From Saprospiraceae bacterium (GTDB lineage Bacteria; Bacteroidota; Bacteroidia; Chitinophagales; Saprospiraceae): a stretch of 64,000 bases of DNA. Under the pieces are notes generated by a model. That model had not been told where the DNA came from. It saw only the letters and a list, made by a program, of their open reading frames with translations, and did not search any database. This document shows positions 20,688-30,002 of this stretch, piece after piece. Position 1 is the first letter of the stretch, and each line of letters starts with the position of its first letter. The stretch covers positions 172,275-236,274 of the forward strand of contig JAEUUP010000089.1 in NCBI GenBank assembly GCA_016787525.1, in the 5' to 3' direction. A program made the translations under genes and the position numbers.

Positions 20688-22205
20688 TTATTTCAGTTGC
20701 CAAAACACACATTTTTCTAAAAAAGTAGAGCCATTTTTGCTAAAAATAGCCGTTTTATTAAAATCTTCATTAGGGAAAAATATATCCGTCATGGCAGTCA
20801 AACCATCGTCGGCGATGAGTTCGACAGAAGCTACATCTATAAAAATGGATAATTTTAAGAGATTGTCTTTTGACAACCGCGGGGCATAATGCCTTTTGGC
20901 AAAGCCTTTATGAAAATCCTTTTTACCCCCCTCAGTACGGTCAATGAAAAAGCGTTGGGTTGTTTTTTCATAACCAATCCATACTTTTTCGCCCTTTGAG
21001 TTGACTAATTCGATACCAAAATCGGAAGCTGTTGTTTTTGATAAATCGAAAGTGAGTGAGATTTCCTGACCTTTACCTTTTGTTTTTAAGCCCAAAGTCG
21101 AAGCAATCACTTGCTTGGAAAGCGTGTTTTTATCCCCCCTCAGTATTTCGACTTCTTTTACAGGTTTTTGTATCAGTCGGACACCTTGATGGGTATTCAC
21201 CAAACCCAATTCACGTGGCAAAGTCATTGCGCTGCGCCAAGTTTGAGTGGGTACAATCTGTGCATATTGCCAATTGCTCATCCAACCCAACGAAAGACGT
21301 TTCTGGTTGGGCGCATCGGCCCACGTAACAGTAGCATAATTATCTGTTCCATAATCAAGCCACAAGATGTCAGAGGGTTTATTGTCGTTTTTAAAGGTTT
21401 TTCCATCGAATTCGCCAATAAAATACTGCCCGCCCGAGCCACCATTGGGTGCTCCATTGCCAATATTGACAATGAGAACCCATTTCTGTGTTTTACCGCC
21501 ATCAACAGGCAACTGGAACAAATCTGGACATTCCCATACGCCACCATGCGACCCCTCAGTATGACCAAATTCTCCTGTTTGCGCCCAGTTTTTCAAATCT
21601 TTGGATGTATAAAATTCAACGTGGTTGGCAACAGCTAAGGTCATAATCCACTGTTGCGTTGGCTCGTACCACATCACTTTGGGGTCTCGAAAATCCCGTT
21701 TCCCAGTGTTTTTGATGACAGGATTGTGGGCATATTTGACCCAAGTTCGCCCTTTGTCCAAGCTGTAAGCGATGCCTTGCGATTGAAAATCGTTGCGATT
21801 GGCGCGTTCACCCTCGAAATTGTGGTAAGTAAAAATGGCGACAAGTGGACTTTCTCCGCCCTTTTTGCCAAAACCAGACGTGTTTTTAACATCTACGACG
21901 GCACTTCCCGAAAAAATGCAACCAATCGAGTCAGGAAACAAGGCAATCGGCAGATGCTCCCACCGCATCAAATCTTTGCTCACGGCATGACCCCAGTGCA
22001 TAGGTCCCCAAACCGTGCTGTCGGGATAGTGTTGATAAAAAAGATGGTATTCGCCTTTGTAATAGACCATGCCATTGGGGTCATTCATCCAACCCGTTTT
22101 GGGCGTAAAGTGAAATAGAGGACGATGTGGTTCAACCGATGTCTGAGCGAAAAGTATATTGGATAGCAATAGATAGAAAAGGTAGAGTTGTTTTTTCATT
22201 GACAC
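20688..22205 (-). CDS. Glycoside hydrolase family 32 (fructan hydrolase)
   Basis: 505 residues with signal peptide MKKQLYLFYLLLSNILFAQ. The five-blade propeller catalytic domain shows the GH32 triad: nucleophile Asp42 in WMNDPNG, Asp174 in FRDPK, and acid/base Glu225 in WECPDLF. The C-terminal beta sandwich follows (ISLTFDLSKT, LLKLSIFIDVASVELIADDG). The protein should split beta-fructosides such as levan, inulin or sucrose outside the cytoplasm; the exact substrate is not readable. It stands alone, not in a visible SusCD locus. Three decamers are read as RTEGG, ILRGD and HTEGS. Confidence 0.95.
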   Translation of the reverse strand: MSMKKQLYLFYLLLSNILFAQTSVEPHRPLFHFTPKTGWMNDPNGMVYYKGEYHLFYQHYPDSTVWGPMHWGHAVSKDLMRWEHLPIALFPDSIGCIFSGSAVVDVKNTSGFGKKGGESPLVAIFTYHNFEGERANRNDFQSQGIAYSLDKGRTWVKYAHNPVIKNTGKRDFRDPKVMWYEPTQQWIMTLAVANHVEFYTSKDLKNWAQTGEFGHTEGSHGGVWECPDLFQLPVDGGKTQKWVLIVNIGNGAPNGGSGGQYFIGEFDGKTFKNDNKPSDILWLDYGTDNYATVTWADAPNQKRLSLGWMSNWQYAQIVPTQTWRSAMTLPRELGLVNTHQGVRLIQKPVKEVEILRGDKNTLSKQVIASTLGLKTKGKGQEISLTFDLSKTTASDFGIELVNSKGEKVWIGYEKTTQRFFIDRTEGGKKDFHKGFAKRHYAPRLSKDNLLKLSIFIDVASVELIADDGLTAMTDIFFPNEDFNKTAIFSKNGSTFLEKCVFWQLK

Positions 22206-22259
22206 GCTATTTTTAAGTTTTGATTAGGAGCAAATATAAAAATTTGCTGAATCAACCCA

Positions 22260-23810
22260 CTATCCATGCGGTATTTCGTAAATGACATATTTGTCGTTTT
22301 CGGCGATTTTAGGAAAAGTCAACAACACGTTTTTAAAGGTTAGCACATGAGTAATATGTTGATTATTAGCAAATTCTAAAAAATCAGTTTCTTTTAAATT
22401 TTGAAAGTGTTGATTAGCCAAAGCTGTCAAATCCGCACCATTCAAACGGTCTGCAAGGCTGATTTTATACACTTTTTGGATTCTGTCGTACCATTCTTGG
22501 AATGCTGCTTGGCGATGATTGGTGGCTTTGTAATCAATAAATGAAGAGCGTTCGGACCAAAAACGAAATTCGGATAGGTCAGCAGGGATTAAAAACAGCG
22601 CATTTTGGGATGTTTTTTCCTTGGCTAATTGCGAAATTCTGACCTCCGCATTTTCATTATTGAAAAATGGCAACTCATAAGGCTTCTCTTTGAGCAAACG
22701 ATACTGAGGGGTCATCAAAATAATGGAAAGTACGGTAGCAACTAATAAACCATTGAAAAAGAATGTATTAGAAGTTAATTTTTGCAACAAAAAATAATCT
22801 TTAGGTTTAAATTTTGCCATAAAGATTTCCACAAAAGAGAGAAAAATAAGAAATGAAAAAGTCTTGACCCAAACCGTCGTCGAAAACCATTGGGTACTGA
22901 GGGGTGTCGGACTTTTCAAAATATAAACACCTGCAATATAAACGAGAAGACCTATCGCAATCCACCGAAAAACGAATTTGACGATGCTATCGGAAGCACG
23001 CCAACCGACATAGAAAGGAAAAGCCAAAATCAGCCAATGACTCAGAGGAAAAGTGTGTGGTAAATAGTGGTGCGGGGCGCGAAAGCGAATAATATCAAAA
23101 AATACTGCGCTATCTGGGTTGCCCGAATCGTAGCCGTTTTTAATTTTATAAATCAAAATGCCTGCCGAAAAAAAGTATAACAAATTGAAAATCAATAAAC
23201 CAATGAGTAAAGATTTTTTGTTATCCAGCAAAATCATCACGATAAGCGATAAGGTCATCAGCAGCCACAACTGAACGCCAATCAGTGGATGCACGTAGGT
23301 TGCCAACATCAAAAGGACATACATCGGCAAAATTTTGCCACCCATAGCATATAAAAACACCCACAATCCGATGACTTGTGCCACATAACTGGGTAAAAAA
23401 GTGTTGTAATACAACTCATTGCCACCCAAGTTGACACCATAAAAGACCATTACAGGTACTAAAGTTGCCAACCATTGTGCGTTTGGGTGATGTAAACCCT
23501 TGACGGCCAAACGATAAAGACCCAATACAAGCAACATGGTGGCTATAATGTGAAGAATAAAAATACCCCATTCCAAATAATCGCCCAAATAGGAAAGCAA
23601 CCACGAAAAGATATAACGCTCGTTGGGTACAGAAGAGGCGATACTTTGAATATAAAAATCGGAGGGGTATAAAGTATTGTCAAACAAATATTTAGCGTAG
23701 GGAAGCATCTCAGATTGGTCGCCCGAGCCAAAAGTATAGCCATGCCGAAACAAAAGCAGAATCGTACATGCCAAACAAGCTAAAAAAATTCTAAGATGCG
23801 GATTTTCCAT
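22260..23810 (-). CDS. Polytopic membrane protein, GT-C-like, hypothetical
   Basis: 516 residues with about 9-11 hydrophobic segments and a C-terminal soluble part of ~120 residues. The first loop after TM1 has GSGDQSEMLPYAKYLFDNTLYPSDFY, the acidic first-loop pattern seen in GT-C glycosyltransferases and related DUF proteins. It is divergent from, and 41 bp apart from, another GT-C-like gene, hinting at a shared role in polysaccharide or lipid glycosylation (inference). Two decamers are read as TPQY and TPLS. Confidence 0.7.
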   Translation of the reverse strand: MENPHLRIFLACLACTILLLFRHGYTFGSGDQSEMLPYAKYLFDNTLYPSDFYIQSIASSVPNERYIFSWLLSYLGDYLEWGIFILHIIATMLLVLGLYRLAVKGLHHPNAQWLATLVPVMVFYGVNLGGNELYYNTFLPSYVAQVIGLWVFLYAMGGKILPMYVLLMLATYVHPLIGVQLWLLMTLSLIVMILLDNKKSLLIGLLIFNLLYFFSAGILIYKIKNGYDSGNPDSAVFFDIIRFRAPHHYLPHTFPLSHWLILAFPFYVGWRASDSIVKFVFRWIAIGLLVYIAGVYILKSPTPLSTQWFSTTVWVKTFSFLIFLSFVEIFMAKFKPKDYFLLQKLTSNTFFFNGLLVATVLSIILMTPQYRLLKEKPYELPFFNNENAEVRISQLAKEKTSQNALFLIPADLSEFRFWSERSSFIDYKATNHRQAAFQEWYDRIQKVYKISLADRLNGADLTALANQHFQNLKETDFLEFANNQHITHVLTFKNVLLTFPKIAENDKYVIYEIPHG

Positions 23811-23851
23811 TTTTTGATTTACTTTGTTGCTGTAATTCTGCTCAAAATTAG

Positions 23852-25372
23852 TTGAAAAATTTAAAAAGCCACGTTTTAGCCACGGCTGTCAAGATTTTGA
23901 ACAATCCAAGTGCCTTGACTTTGCCTTTTTTCGCCTTTGTTGCATGGGCAACATGGGCTGCGCGAACGCATTTTTTCTTTTGGGATACTGTTCAATTGGG
24001 GTCGCAACATGCGCAATTTTTCTACAATTCTTCTTTTTCGACCTTTCTTTTGCCCGATGACATGGATTCTGGGCATCCTCCAACATTTGGTTTTTATTTA
24101 GCTATTGTTTGGAAAATTATGGGTAAATCATTAGAAAACAGTCATTTAGCCATGCTGCCTTTTCTATTCGGCATCGTATGGCAAGCATGGCGATTGGGTG
24201 AAAAGCTGTTGGGCGAAGGTTGGGCTTATGTGTTCATGCTTTTGTTATGGGTCAATCCTGTTGTGGCGAGTCAATGTGTTTTGGTGTCGCCTGATGTCGC
24301 TTTGCTATTTTTCTTTTTGATGGCTTTGAATTGTCTATTTCGTGAGCAAAAGACGCTGTTGGCTTTAGCTATTTTGGGTTTGGCAGCGGTCAGTATGCGC
24401 GGCATGATGGTCGTAGCGGCTTTATTTTTCTTTCATATTTTGAAGGATAGATTGGTGAAAAGGATAAAACTTGTGCCATCCGAGGCAAAATTTGCGACAC
24501 ATACTGAGGGGGGAGACTTTAGCCCAAAAGCCTTGTTTTTTAATATTATATCTGTGGCTACGCCTTATTTTTTGGGTGTTTCATTTGCTGTGGGCTTTTT
24601 TTTATATCATTTTACCCACAAAGGGTGGATAGGCTATTTTGCAGGTTCGTCGTGGGCAGAGTCGTTTCAATTGGTTGATTTTAAAGGTTTTATAAAAAAT
24701 ATTGTTTTGCTGATTTGGCGACTTTTCGACTTTGGGCATGTGTTTGTTTTTATCTTTATTCTGTTTTTAAGCCTTAAAATTAAGCGTAAAACACTTCCTT
24801 TCTTTGCTACGACGCAAAAACTTTGGTTGTTGCTGTGTGTGTTGATTGTGGTTTTAACGCCGACTTTATTGGCTTATCAAGCCTTGCTGAATCACCGTTA
24901 TTTGTTGCCAATTTATGTTGTGGCTTGTCTGTTGTGCGTCAAATTGATTTCGGATATGAAAGAATGGCGGCAGCAAATGGTCTTTTCAATCATCCTCGTT
25001 TTAGGTCTCGGAAGTGGCAATTTTTGGGTTTATCCACAACCCATTGCAACGGGCTGGGATTCTACTTTGGCGCATCTACCTTACTATCACCTGCGCAATA
25101 GTATGATACAATACATTGATAACCAAGGAATTAACCATTCGAAAATTGGTACAGCGTTTCCGAATTTGCGTTCATTCGATTTGATAGACTTAAAAAATAC
25201 CCCCCCAGTACAAAGTTTCGCAAGACTTGATTTGTCGAAAAACCGATATGTATTTTACAGCAATGTGATGAATGAACTAACGGCTGACCAACTTAATGAA
25301 CTGCGACAAACTTGGTCAGTTGAGAAAATACTGAGGGGGGGGCAGATAGAAGTCATTTTGTATAAAAAATGA
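23852..25372 (+). CDS. GT-C (family 39-like) membrane glycosyltransferase
   Basis: 506 residues with roughly 9-10 transmembrane segments. The first extracytoplasmic loop has HFFFWDTVQLGSQHAQFFY and then PDDMDSGHPPTFGFYLA, matching the acidic catalytic loop and the second conserved loop of dolichyl/undecaprenyl-phosphate sugar transferases (ArnT/PMT type). It would transfer a sugar from a lipid carrier to an exported acceptor; donor and acceptor are unknown. The gene ends with the longest decamer copy seen, ACTG followed by A and eight G (25330), read as ILRGG in the penultimate segment. Confidence 0.78.
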   Translation: MKNLKSHVLATAVKILNNPSALTLPFFAFVAWATWAARTHFFFWDTVQLGSQHAQFFYNSSFSTFLLPDDMDSGHPPTFGFYLAIVWKIMGKSLENSHLAMLPFLFGIVWQAWRLGEKLLGEGWAYVFMLLLWVNPVVASQCVLVSPDVALLFFFLMALNCLFREQKTLLALAILGLAAVSMRGMMVVAALFFFHILKDRLVKRIKLVPSEAKFATHTEGGDFSPKALFFNIISVATPYFLGVSFAVGFFLYHFTHKGWIGYFAGSSWAESFQLVDFKGFIKNIVLLIWRLFDFGHVFVFIFILFLSLKIKRKTLPFFATTQKLWLLLCVLIVVLTPTLLAYQALLNHRYLLPIYVVACLLCVKLISDMKEWRQQMVFSIILVLGLGSGNFWVYPQPIATGWDSTLAHLPYYHLRNSMIQYIDNQGINHSKIGTAFPNLRSFDLIDLKNTPPVQSFARLDLSKNRYVFYSNVMNELTADQLNELRQTWSVEKILRGGQIEVILYKK

Positions 25373-25386
25373 CCTTCAATAACAAC

Positions 25387-25884
25387 TCAACGTCCACGCA
25401 AACCCAATTCTACGACCTCCAAATGTTGAATTTTTCCTTCCAAAATATCGAATTGCACCAATGTTTTGACCCGATGAAAACCTTCGTTGCCACAAGCACC
25501 CGGGTTGATGTGCAGCAAATTCAACTCATGGTCGGGCATAACTTTCAAAATATGAGAATGACCGCAGATGAATAAGTGTGGTTTTTCTTCTCTCAGAAGA
25601 TTTTTGACACGTGCAGGATATTTGGACGGATAACCACCAATATGCGTCATCAGAATTTTAACCCCCTCAGTATGCCATATCAAATTTTCGGGATACAAAT
25701 GTCTAAGTTCTTGATTGTCAATGTTTCCAAAGACAGCGCGAAAAGGCTTAAATGCCTCCAACGCTTTTGCTACTTCAAGGCTACCAATATCGCCGGCGTG
25801 CCAAATTTCGTCAACTTCCGCAAAGTGTTCAAACACACGTTTGTCCAAAAAACTATGTGTGTCGCTCATTAAACCTATTTTCAT
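25387..25884 (-). CDS. YfcE/MJ0936-type metallophosphoesterase
   Basis: 165 residues, single calcineurin-like domain with the metal ligands in order: Asp8/His10 in MSDTH, HAGDIG, GNID, the His of MTHIGGYP, and GHSH. Such enzymes hydrolyse phosphodiesters in the cytoplasm. It converges with the GT-C-like gene (14 bp between stops) and is 21 bp downstream of the alkA-like gene, probably co-transcribed with it. One decamer is read as HTEGV. Confidence 0.92.
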   Translation of the reverse strand: MKIGLMSDTHSFLDKRVFEHFAEVDEIWHAGDIGSLEVAKALEAFKPFRAVFGNIDNQELRHLYPENLIWHTEGVKILMTHIGGYPSKYPARVKNLLREEKPHLFICGHSHILKVMPDHELNLLHINPGACGNEGFHRVKTLVQFDILEGKIQHLEVVELGLRGR

Positions 25885-25905
25885 ATCACAGATTTTGACA
25901 GATTT

Positions 25906-26511
25906 CTAAATGATGGTGTCTTTCCATTTCCAAACATAGCGGCAAGCAACGCTGCGATAGGGTCGCCATTGGTCAGAAATTTCGTGTAAACGTTTCAGCA
26001 GGTCTTTACCCGTTTCTTCGATGCCGTATATTTTTATCATACCTTGCCGAATGCCCAAATCATCAATCGGGAACACATCGAGGCGGTTGAGGCGGAACAT
26101 CAAAATCATCTGGACTGTCCACTTGCCTACGCCTTTGATGGGTGTCAAAGTGGCTATGATGTCATCGTCGCTCATGGATAGCCAATCTATTGTATTCAAT
26201 TGATTGTCAATCCAATAAGCTGCAATGTTTTTCATGTATGAAGCTTTCTGATTCGACAAACCAACACCCCTCAGTACATCGTGTTCAGTAGCCAACACAA
26301 GTTCGGGTAAGGGTTTTTGATTGGGAAATAGGTTGAGAAAGCGGTTTTCGATGGTGGCGGCAGCTTTGACAGACAATTGTTGAGAGATGATGCTACCGAG
26401 CAAGTCGGCGTAAATATCGTTGTGGGTTTCGATCTCAGGCAGCGAAATGAGTGGTAAAATAGTCGCTAAACGAGCGTCGTTCGCCAAGTGATTGAGTATT
26501 TCTTGCTTCAT
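25906..26511 (-). CDS. DNA-3-methyladenine glycosylase II-type (HhH-GPD)
   Basis: 201 residues. The helix-hairpin-helix GPD core is visible: ISQQLSVKAA early, then LTPIKGVGKWTVQM at about 122-135 and the catalytic Asp region DVFPIDDLGIR at 145-155. This is base-excision repair of alkylated purines. It lacks the N-terminal extension of E. coli AlkA, as in many short homologues. No Fe-S cluster cysteines, so not MutY/Nth. One decamer is read as VLRGVG in the conserved GLS turn. Confidence 0.9.
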   Translation of the reverse strand: MKQEILNHLANDARLATILPLISLPEIETHNDIYADLLGSIISQQLSVKAAATIENRFLNLFPNQKPLPELVLATEHDVLRGVGLSNQKASYMKNIAAYWIDNQLNTIDWLSMSDDDIIATLTPIKGVGKWTVQMILMFRLNRLDVFPIDDLGIRQGMIKIYGIEETGKDLLKRLHEISDQWRPYRSVACRYVWKWKDTII

Positions 26512-26682
26512 AAATTGTAACGAATTGAGTGAGAAAATGCTTGTTTGATTGTACGGACTCTCGAACTCAATCCTGCTTTGCTTTTTTGACAGATAAATGT
26601 AAGGCGTTTTGGCGAAGCCAACGCAAATTTTTGCAAATTTGTGTTTTTAAAATCTAAAATTACTTTCAATACAAACCAAAAA

Positions 26683-28437
26683 ATGGAAAAAATGAATTTG
26701 AGACGTTTCTTTTTCTTTGTCACCTATGCTTTCATGTCGTTCGTCGCAACGGCACAAACAGGACAGTCGAAAATACACCCCTCAGTATTTGAGCAATTGC
26801 GCGGTCAAAAAGAGGTTGAAATCCTTGTTTTGATGCATGAGCAAGCCGATATTTCGGCGGCTGAACGTTTGACAACTAAGGAAGAAAAAGGGCAATTTGT
26901 GTTCAACACATTGAAGAATCATGCAGAGCGTACGCAAAGTGGCATTCAACAGTTTTTGAATGCACAAAACACTGTTTTTCAATCCTATTGGTTAGTCAAT
27001 AGCCTTTATTTGAAAGCGAATTTAAGTCTGATTCAGCAGATAGCCGATAGGAATGATGTAGCTGAAATAATGAATAACCCGCATACAAAAATAGATTTAG
27101 TCCCTGATTTATCTCCTCAGCCTGAAGGTGTTGTCATCACTTGGGGGATTAAAAAAATCCGAGCTGATAGCGTTTGGTCGTTGGGTTATAAAGGTCAAAA
27201 TGTGGTGATTGGTGGCGAAGATACAGGTTATGAATGGACGCACCCTGCACTAAAACCCAAATATCGGGGCTGGAATACGACAACAAGTGTCGCAGACCAC
27301 AACTACAATTGGCACGATGCCATCCATCCCGATTCGATTACTAATTCAAATCCTTGTGGCACAAATACGACTGCGCCTTGCGACGACCACTCGCACGGAA
27401 CGCATACGATGGGGACTATGACGGGGGCATTCGATACGCTTTTGATTGGAGTTGCGCCCAATGCAAAATGGATTGGTGCGCGCAATATGGACAGGGGCGA
27501 TGGTACATTGGCGCGCTATGTTGAGTGTTTTCAGTTTTTCGTAGCACCTACGAATTTAGCTGGACTACTGCCCAAACCTGCTTTGGCACCGCATGTCATC
27601 AATAACTCTTGGTCATGTCCAACTACTGAGGGGTGCAACACGAGTAATTTTGCGATGATGGATGCCGCAGTGAAAGCTGTTCGCATGGCAGGTATTGTGC
27701 CTGTGATTTCAGCAGGTAATTCTGGACCGAACTGTTCGACTATCAACGCGCCGCCTGCGACTCATGCGCCGGGATTTGCAGTTGGTGCGACAGCTTCTAA
27801 CGATACAATTGCAGGTTTTAGTAGCCGAGGTCCTGTCACAGTTGATGGGAGTGGACGACTCAAACCCGATGTGTCTGCACCGGGCGTTGGGGTTTATTCG
27901 AGTGTTTTGAATGGCGGTTATGCCAATTATAGTGGCACGAGTATGGCAGGGCCGCATGTGGCTGGTGTAGTCGCATTAATGATTTCTGCCAATCCAAAAT
28001 TAGCTGGTCAGGTGGATACGATTGAGAACATTCTGAAACGGACGGCTAAACCGATGATAACAGCTCAAAATTGTGGCAATGTGTTGGGTACAACAATTCC
28101 CAATAACACTTATGGTTATGGTCGTATTGATGCGTTGAGTGCCGTTTTGGAAGGTTTAAAATATAAGCCGTCTAAAGCTGAACAGATTGATAACCAGTTT
28201 GTTGTAAAAGTGTATCCGAACCCATTTAGTTCTGATTTCACAATTTATACTGAGGGGGTCGTTGGTGAAGCCGTAGTAGAAATTGTGAATGCGCAAGGGC
28301 AAATCATTTATCGCAAAAAAGAAAACTTTGTGGATAAAATGCAAACAAAAGTTGTATTGGGTAGCGTGCCTTCGGGTATTTATTTTTACAGTGTCAAGAA
28401 CGAAAACATAAATTTAACTGGGAAAGTTGTTAAATAA
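26683..28437 (+). CDS. Subtilisin-family S8 serine protease with T9SS type A sorting domain
   Basis: 584 residues from the ATG at 26683, giving the signal peptide FFFFVTYAFMSFVATAQ. A propeptide (residues ~25-140) precedes the catalytic domain with the triad Asp180 (GGEDTG), His238 (HGTH) and Ser420 (GTSMAGPHVAG). The C-terminal ~80 residues (VKVYPNPFSSDF, NAQGQIIYRK, SGIYFYSVKNEN) are a T9SS type A domain, so the enzyme is exported and anchored or released. Three decamers lie in the gene: HPSVF, TTEGC, and YTEGV within the sorting domain. Confidence 0.96.
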   Translation: MEKMNLRRFFFFVTYAFMSFVATAQTGQSKIHPSVFEQLRGQKEVEILVLMHEQADISAAERLTTKEEKGQFVFNTLKNHAERTQSGIQQFLNAQNTVFQSYWLVNSLYLKANLSLIQQIADRNDVAEIMNNPHTKIDLVPDLSPQPEGVVITWGIKKIRADSVWSLGYKGQNVVIGGEDTGYEWTHPALKPKYRGWNTTTSVADHNYNWHDAIHPDSITNSNPCGTNTTAPCDDHSHGTHTMGTMTGAFDTLLIGVAPNAKWIGARNMDRGDGTLARYVECFQFFVAPTNLAGLLPKPALAPHVINNSWSCPTTEGCNTSNFAMMDAAVKAVRMAGIVPVISAGNSGPNCSTINAPPATHAPGFAVGATASNDTIAGFSSRGPVTVDGSGRLKPDVSAPGVGVYSSVLNGGYANYSGTSMAGPHVAGVVALMISANPKLAGQVDTIENILKRTAKPMITAQNCGNVLGTTIPNNTYGYGRIDALSAVLEGLKYKPSKAEQIDNQFVVKVYPNPFSSDFTIYTEGVVGEAVVEIVNAQGQIIYRKKENFVDKMQTKVVLGSVPSGIYFYSVKNENINLTGKVVK

Positions 28438-28701
28438 AGATTGTCGTAATTTTCTTAAAAACAGTTGAAAAAAATGGACGAATACAGCAACCGTTTTCTT
28501 TGTTGATTCGTTATTTCTATTGTAATTTTGGGAGCGAATCTTGAAAACTTTACGAAATTAATTCATTGATAGAACGAATTGAGTTTTGAAGCAATAGCAA
28601 GCAAGAAAATAAAACTAAATCACTCCAGTGCGAATTGTAAATCTATGATAGTCAAATAGTTTAAAATAAATAATCGTTATTCATATTTCGTATTTCAGGA
28701 A

Positions 28702-29373
28702 ATGTCTTTTCAATCTAAAATAGAGCAATCCTCATTATTTCGGAGCTTCAAAGCGATTGACGCAGGGGAGTTTAGGCAGATTGTACGCTATTATGAACGG
28801 TATGAACAAGAAGTCTTACAACTTGAGTTTGATGAATATTTCGAGATTTTGGTAGCTTATACAAATGCTTTATTTGAAATAAGTGAATATAAAAAGCATA
28901 TCAAATTAGCTGATATTGTGATAGAAACTTCGATTATAGAAAATATCAGTGAGGTCAATGGACAGGAGATATTCCAGTCAACATTATTCAAAAAAGCTTC
29001 GTCACATTACAATCTTTTTGAGTACAAAAAAGCCATTCATGTTTTACAAGAATTATTAAAGATTGACCCAACTGATACTGACTCATCACACTTTTTGGAG
29101 CATTGCCTGCGAGAAGACAAACCTCAAATAGCCCATCATTCGCGTGCTATATCTGTTCTATTTTTTCTTTTAGCTGCTTTTACTGTGGCTATCGAAATGA
29201 TAGTTGTTCGCAACTTTTATCCAGATTTGGTATCAAAAATCGAGTTTTTACGCAATGCTATGTTTGTTTTGGGCTTGAATATATTGGTCTTAGGGGTTTT
29301 GTGGCATCGGCTTAAAATCTACAACGAAGTTCAACAATTTATTAACTGTGTGAAAAAAACGAAGAAGAAATAA
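28702..29373 (+). CDS. TPR-like protein with two transmembrane helices, hypothetical
   Basis: 223 residues. The first ~140 are helical with a TPR-like repeat (FKKASSHYNLFEYKKAIHVLQELLKIDPTD), followed by two hydrophobic helices (ISVLFFLLAAFTVAIEMIVV and NAMFVLGLNILVLGVLW) and a short basic tail. The N-terminal domain would be cytoplasmic. I know no function; no operon partners. Base composition is more AT rich than that of the neighbours. It is followed by a terminator-like hairpin. Confidence 0.75.
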   Translation: MSFQSKIEQSSLFRSFKAIDAGEFRQIVRYYERYEQEVLQLEFDEYFEILVAYTNALFEISEYKKHIKLADIVIETSIIENISEVNGQEIFQSTLFKKASSHYNLFEYKKAIHVLQELLKIDPTDTDSSHFLEHCLREDKPQIAHHSRAISVLFFLLAAFTVAIEMIVVRNFYPDLVSKIEFLRNAMFVLGLNILVLGVLWHRLKIYNEVQQFINCVKKTKKK

Positions 29374-29400
29374 TTTTTTGCCATATGAAATATTGATCAA

Positions 29401-29450
29401 AAAAAAGTAAGAAAATAGCTTTCTAAAAGCTCATTTCTTGCTTTTTTTTG
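29401..29450 (+). terminator. Probable terminator
   Basis: Imperfect hairpin AAGTAAGAAAATAGCTTT / AAGCTCATTTCTTGCTT followed by eight T. Confidence 0.7.
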
Positions 29451-29621
29451 TTTCCAAAATTCATTCTTATATTTTTTTTATAGAATTAATTAAAATATGA
29501 CCTATTTAGGGTATAAACTTTTCCTTCATTTGGCATCATTATTGAAAATTTAGAGGTGTAACAGTGAATATTTTAGCCTTATGTCGGATATACATGTAAT
29601 TCTCATAATCATGTTAATAAG

Positions 29622-29729
29622 ATGTTCGATGTTAATGATATTCAAATGTCACGATTTTACGTTTTTTTTTCAAAAACTTTTCGTTTATTTGAATCATTAT
29701 TGCAGATAGAAGTGCAATCGGTTCAATGA
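29622..29729 (+). other. Short frame (35 codons) abutting the next small ORF
   Basis: ATG at 29622 to TGA at 29727-29729, coding MFDVNDIQMSRFYVFFSKTF and on. The TGA is directly followed in the same frame by the ATG of the 57-codon ORF, so read-through would give a 93-residue product. It may be the 5' half of a broken gene, or non-coding. Confidence 0.25.
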
Positions 29730-29903
29730 ATGGTGTTAGTAAAAACCGATTTAGAACACGTATTTTCCACATTCTCAAATCTAATTCGTCAAATGTTAGG
29801 CACTACGCAAATTTTTAGCATCAAACAGCATGTAAACTGCTCTCGCAATGGTGGAGGCAGTGGTGGAGGAACCAACGATGGTGGTTATATCTGGGTTGGA
29901 TAA
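29730..29903 (+). CDS. Small ORF with glycine-rich C-terminus
   Basis: 57 residues: an amphipathic N-terminal part (MVLVKTDLEHVFSTFSNLIRQMLG) then VNCSRNGGGSGGGTNDGGYI and WVG. The layout (helical leader, compact Gly-rich tail with one Cys and aromatic residues) resembles a secreted or modified peptide precursor, but no modification enzyme is next to it, so this is inference. A strong hairpin terminator follows 39 bases after the stop, supporting transcription of this stretch. I do not recognise a family. Confidence 0.4.
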   Translation: MVLVKTDLEHVFSTFSNLIRQMLGTTQIFSIKQHVNCSRNGGGSGGGTNDGGYIWVG

Positions 29904-29942
29904 ATCCTGCTGTACTACTCTGACAAAAAGTGTGAAATTTTA

Positions 29943-29995
29943 AAAAGTAAAGCGGCTTATTCAACATTAGTTGAGTAAGCCGCTTTACTTTTGTG
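29943..29995. terminator. Strong hairpin terminator
   Basis: Near-perfect stem of about 23 bp (outer AAAAGTAAAGCGGCTTA / TAAGCCGCTTTACTTTT) with a 4-5-base loop, ending just before the DUF2064 gene start at 30003. Confidence 0.85.
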
Positions 29996-30002
29996 TAAAA
30001 AA

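Noticed and set aside
26540..26600. Possible tRNA 3' part (TTCGA with GGACTC nearby)
   Set aside because: No pairing T arm, no acceptor stem partner and no anticodon arm could be found.
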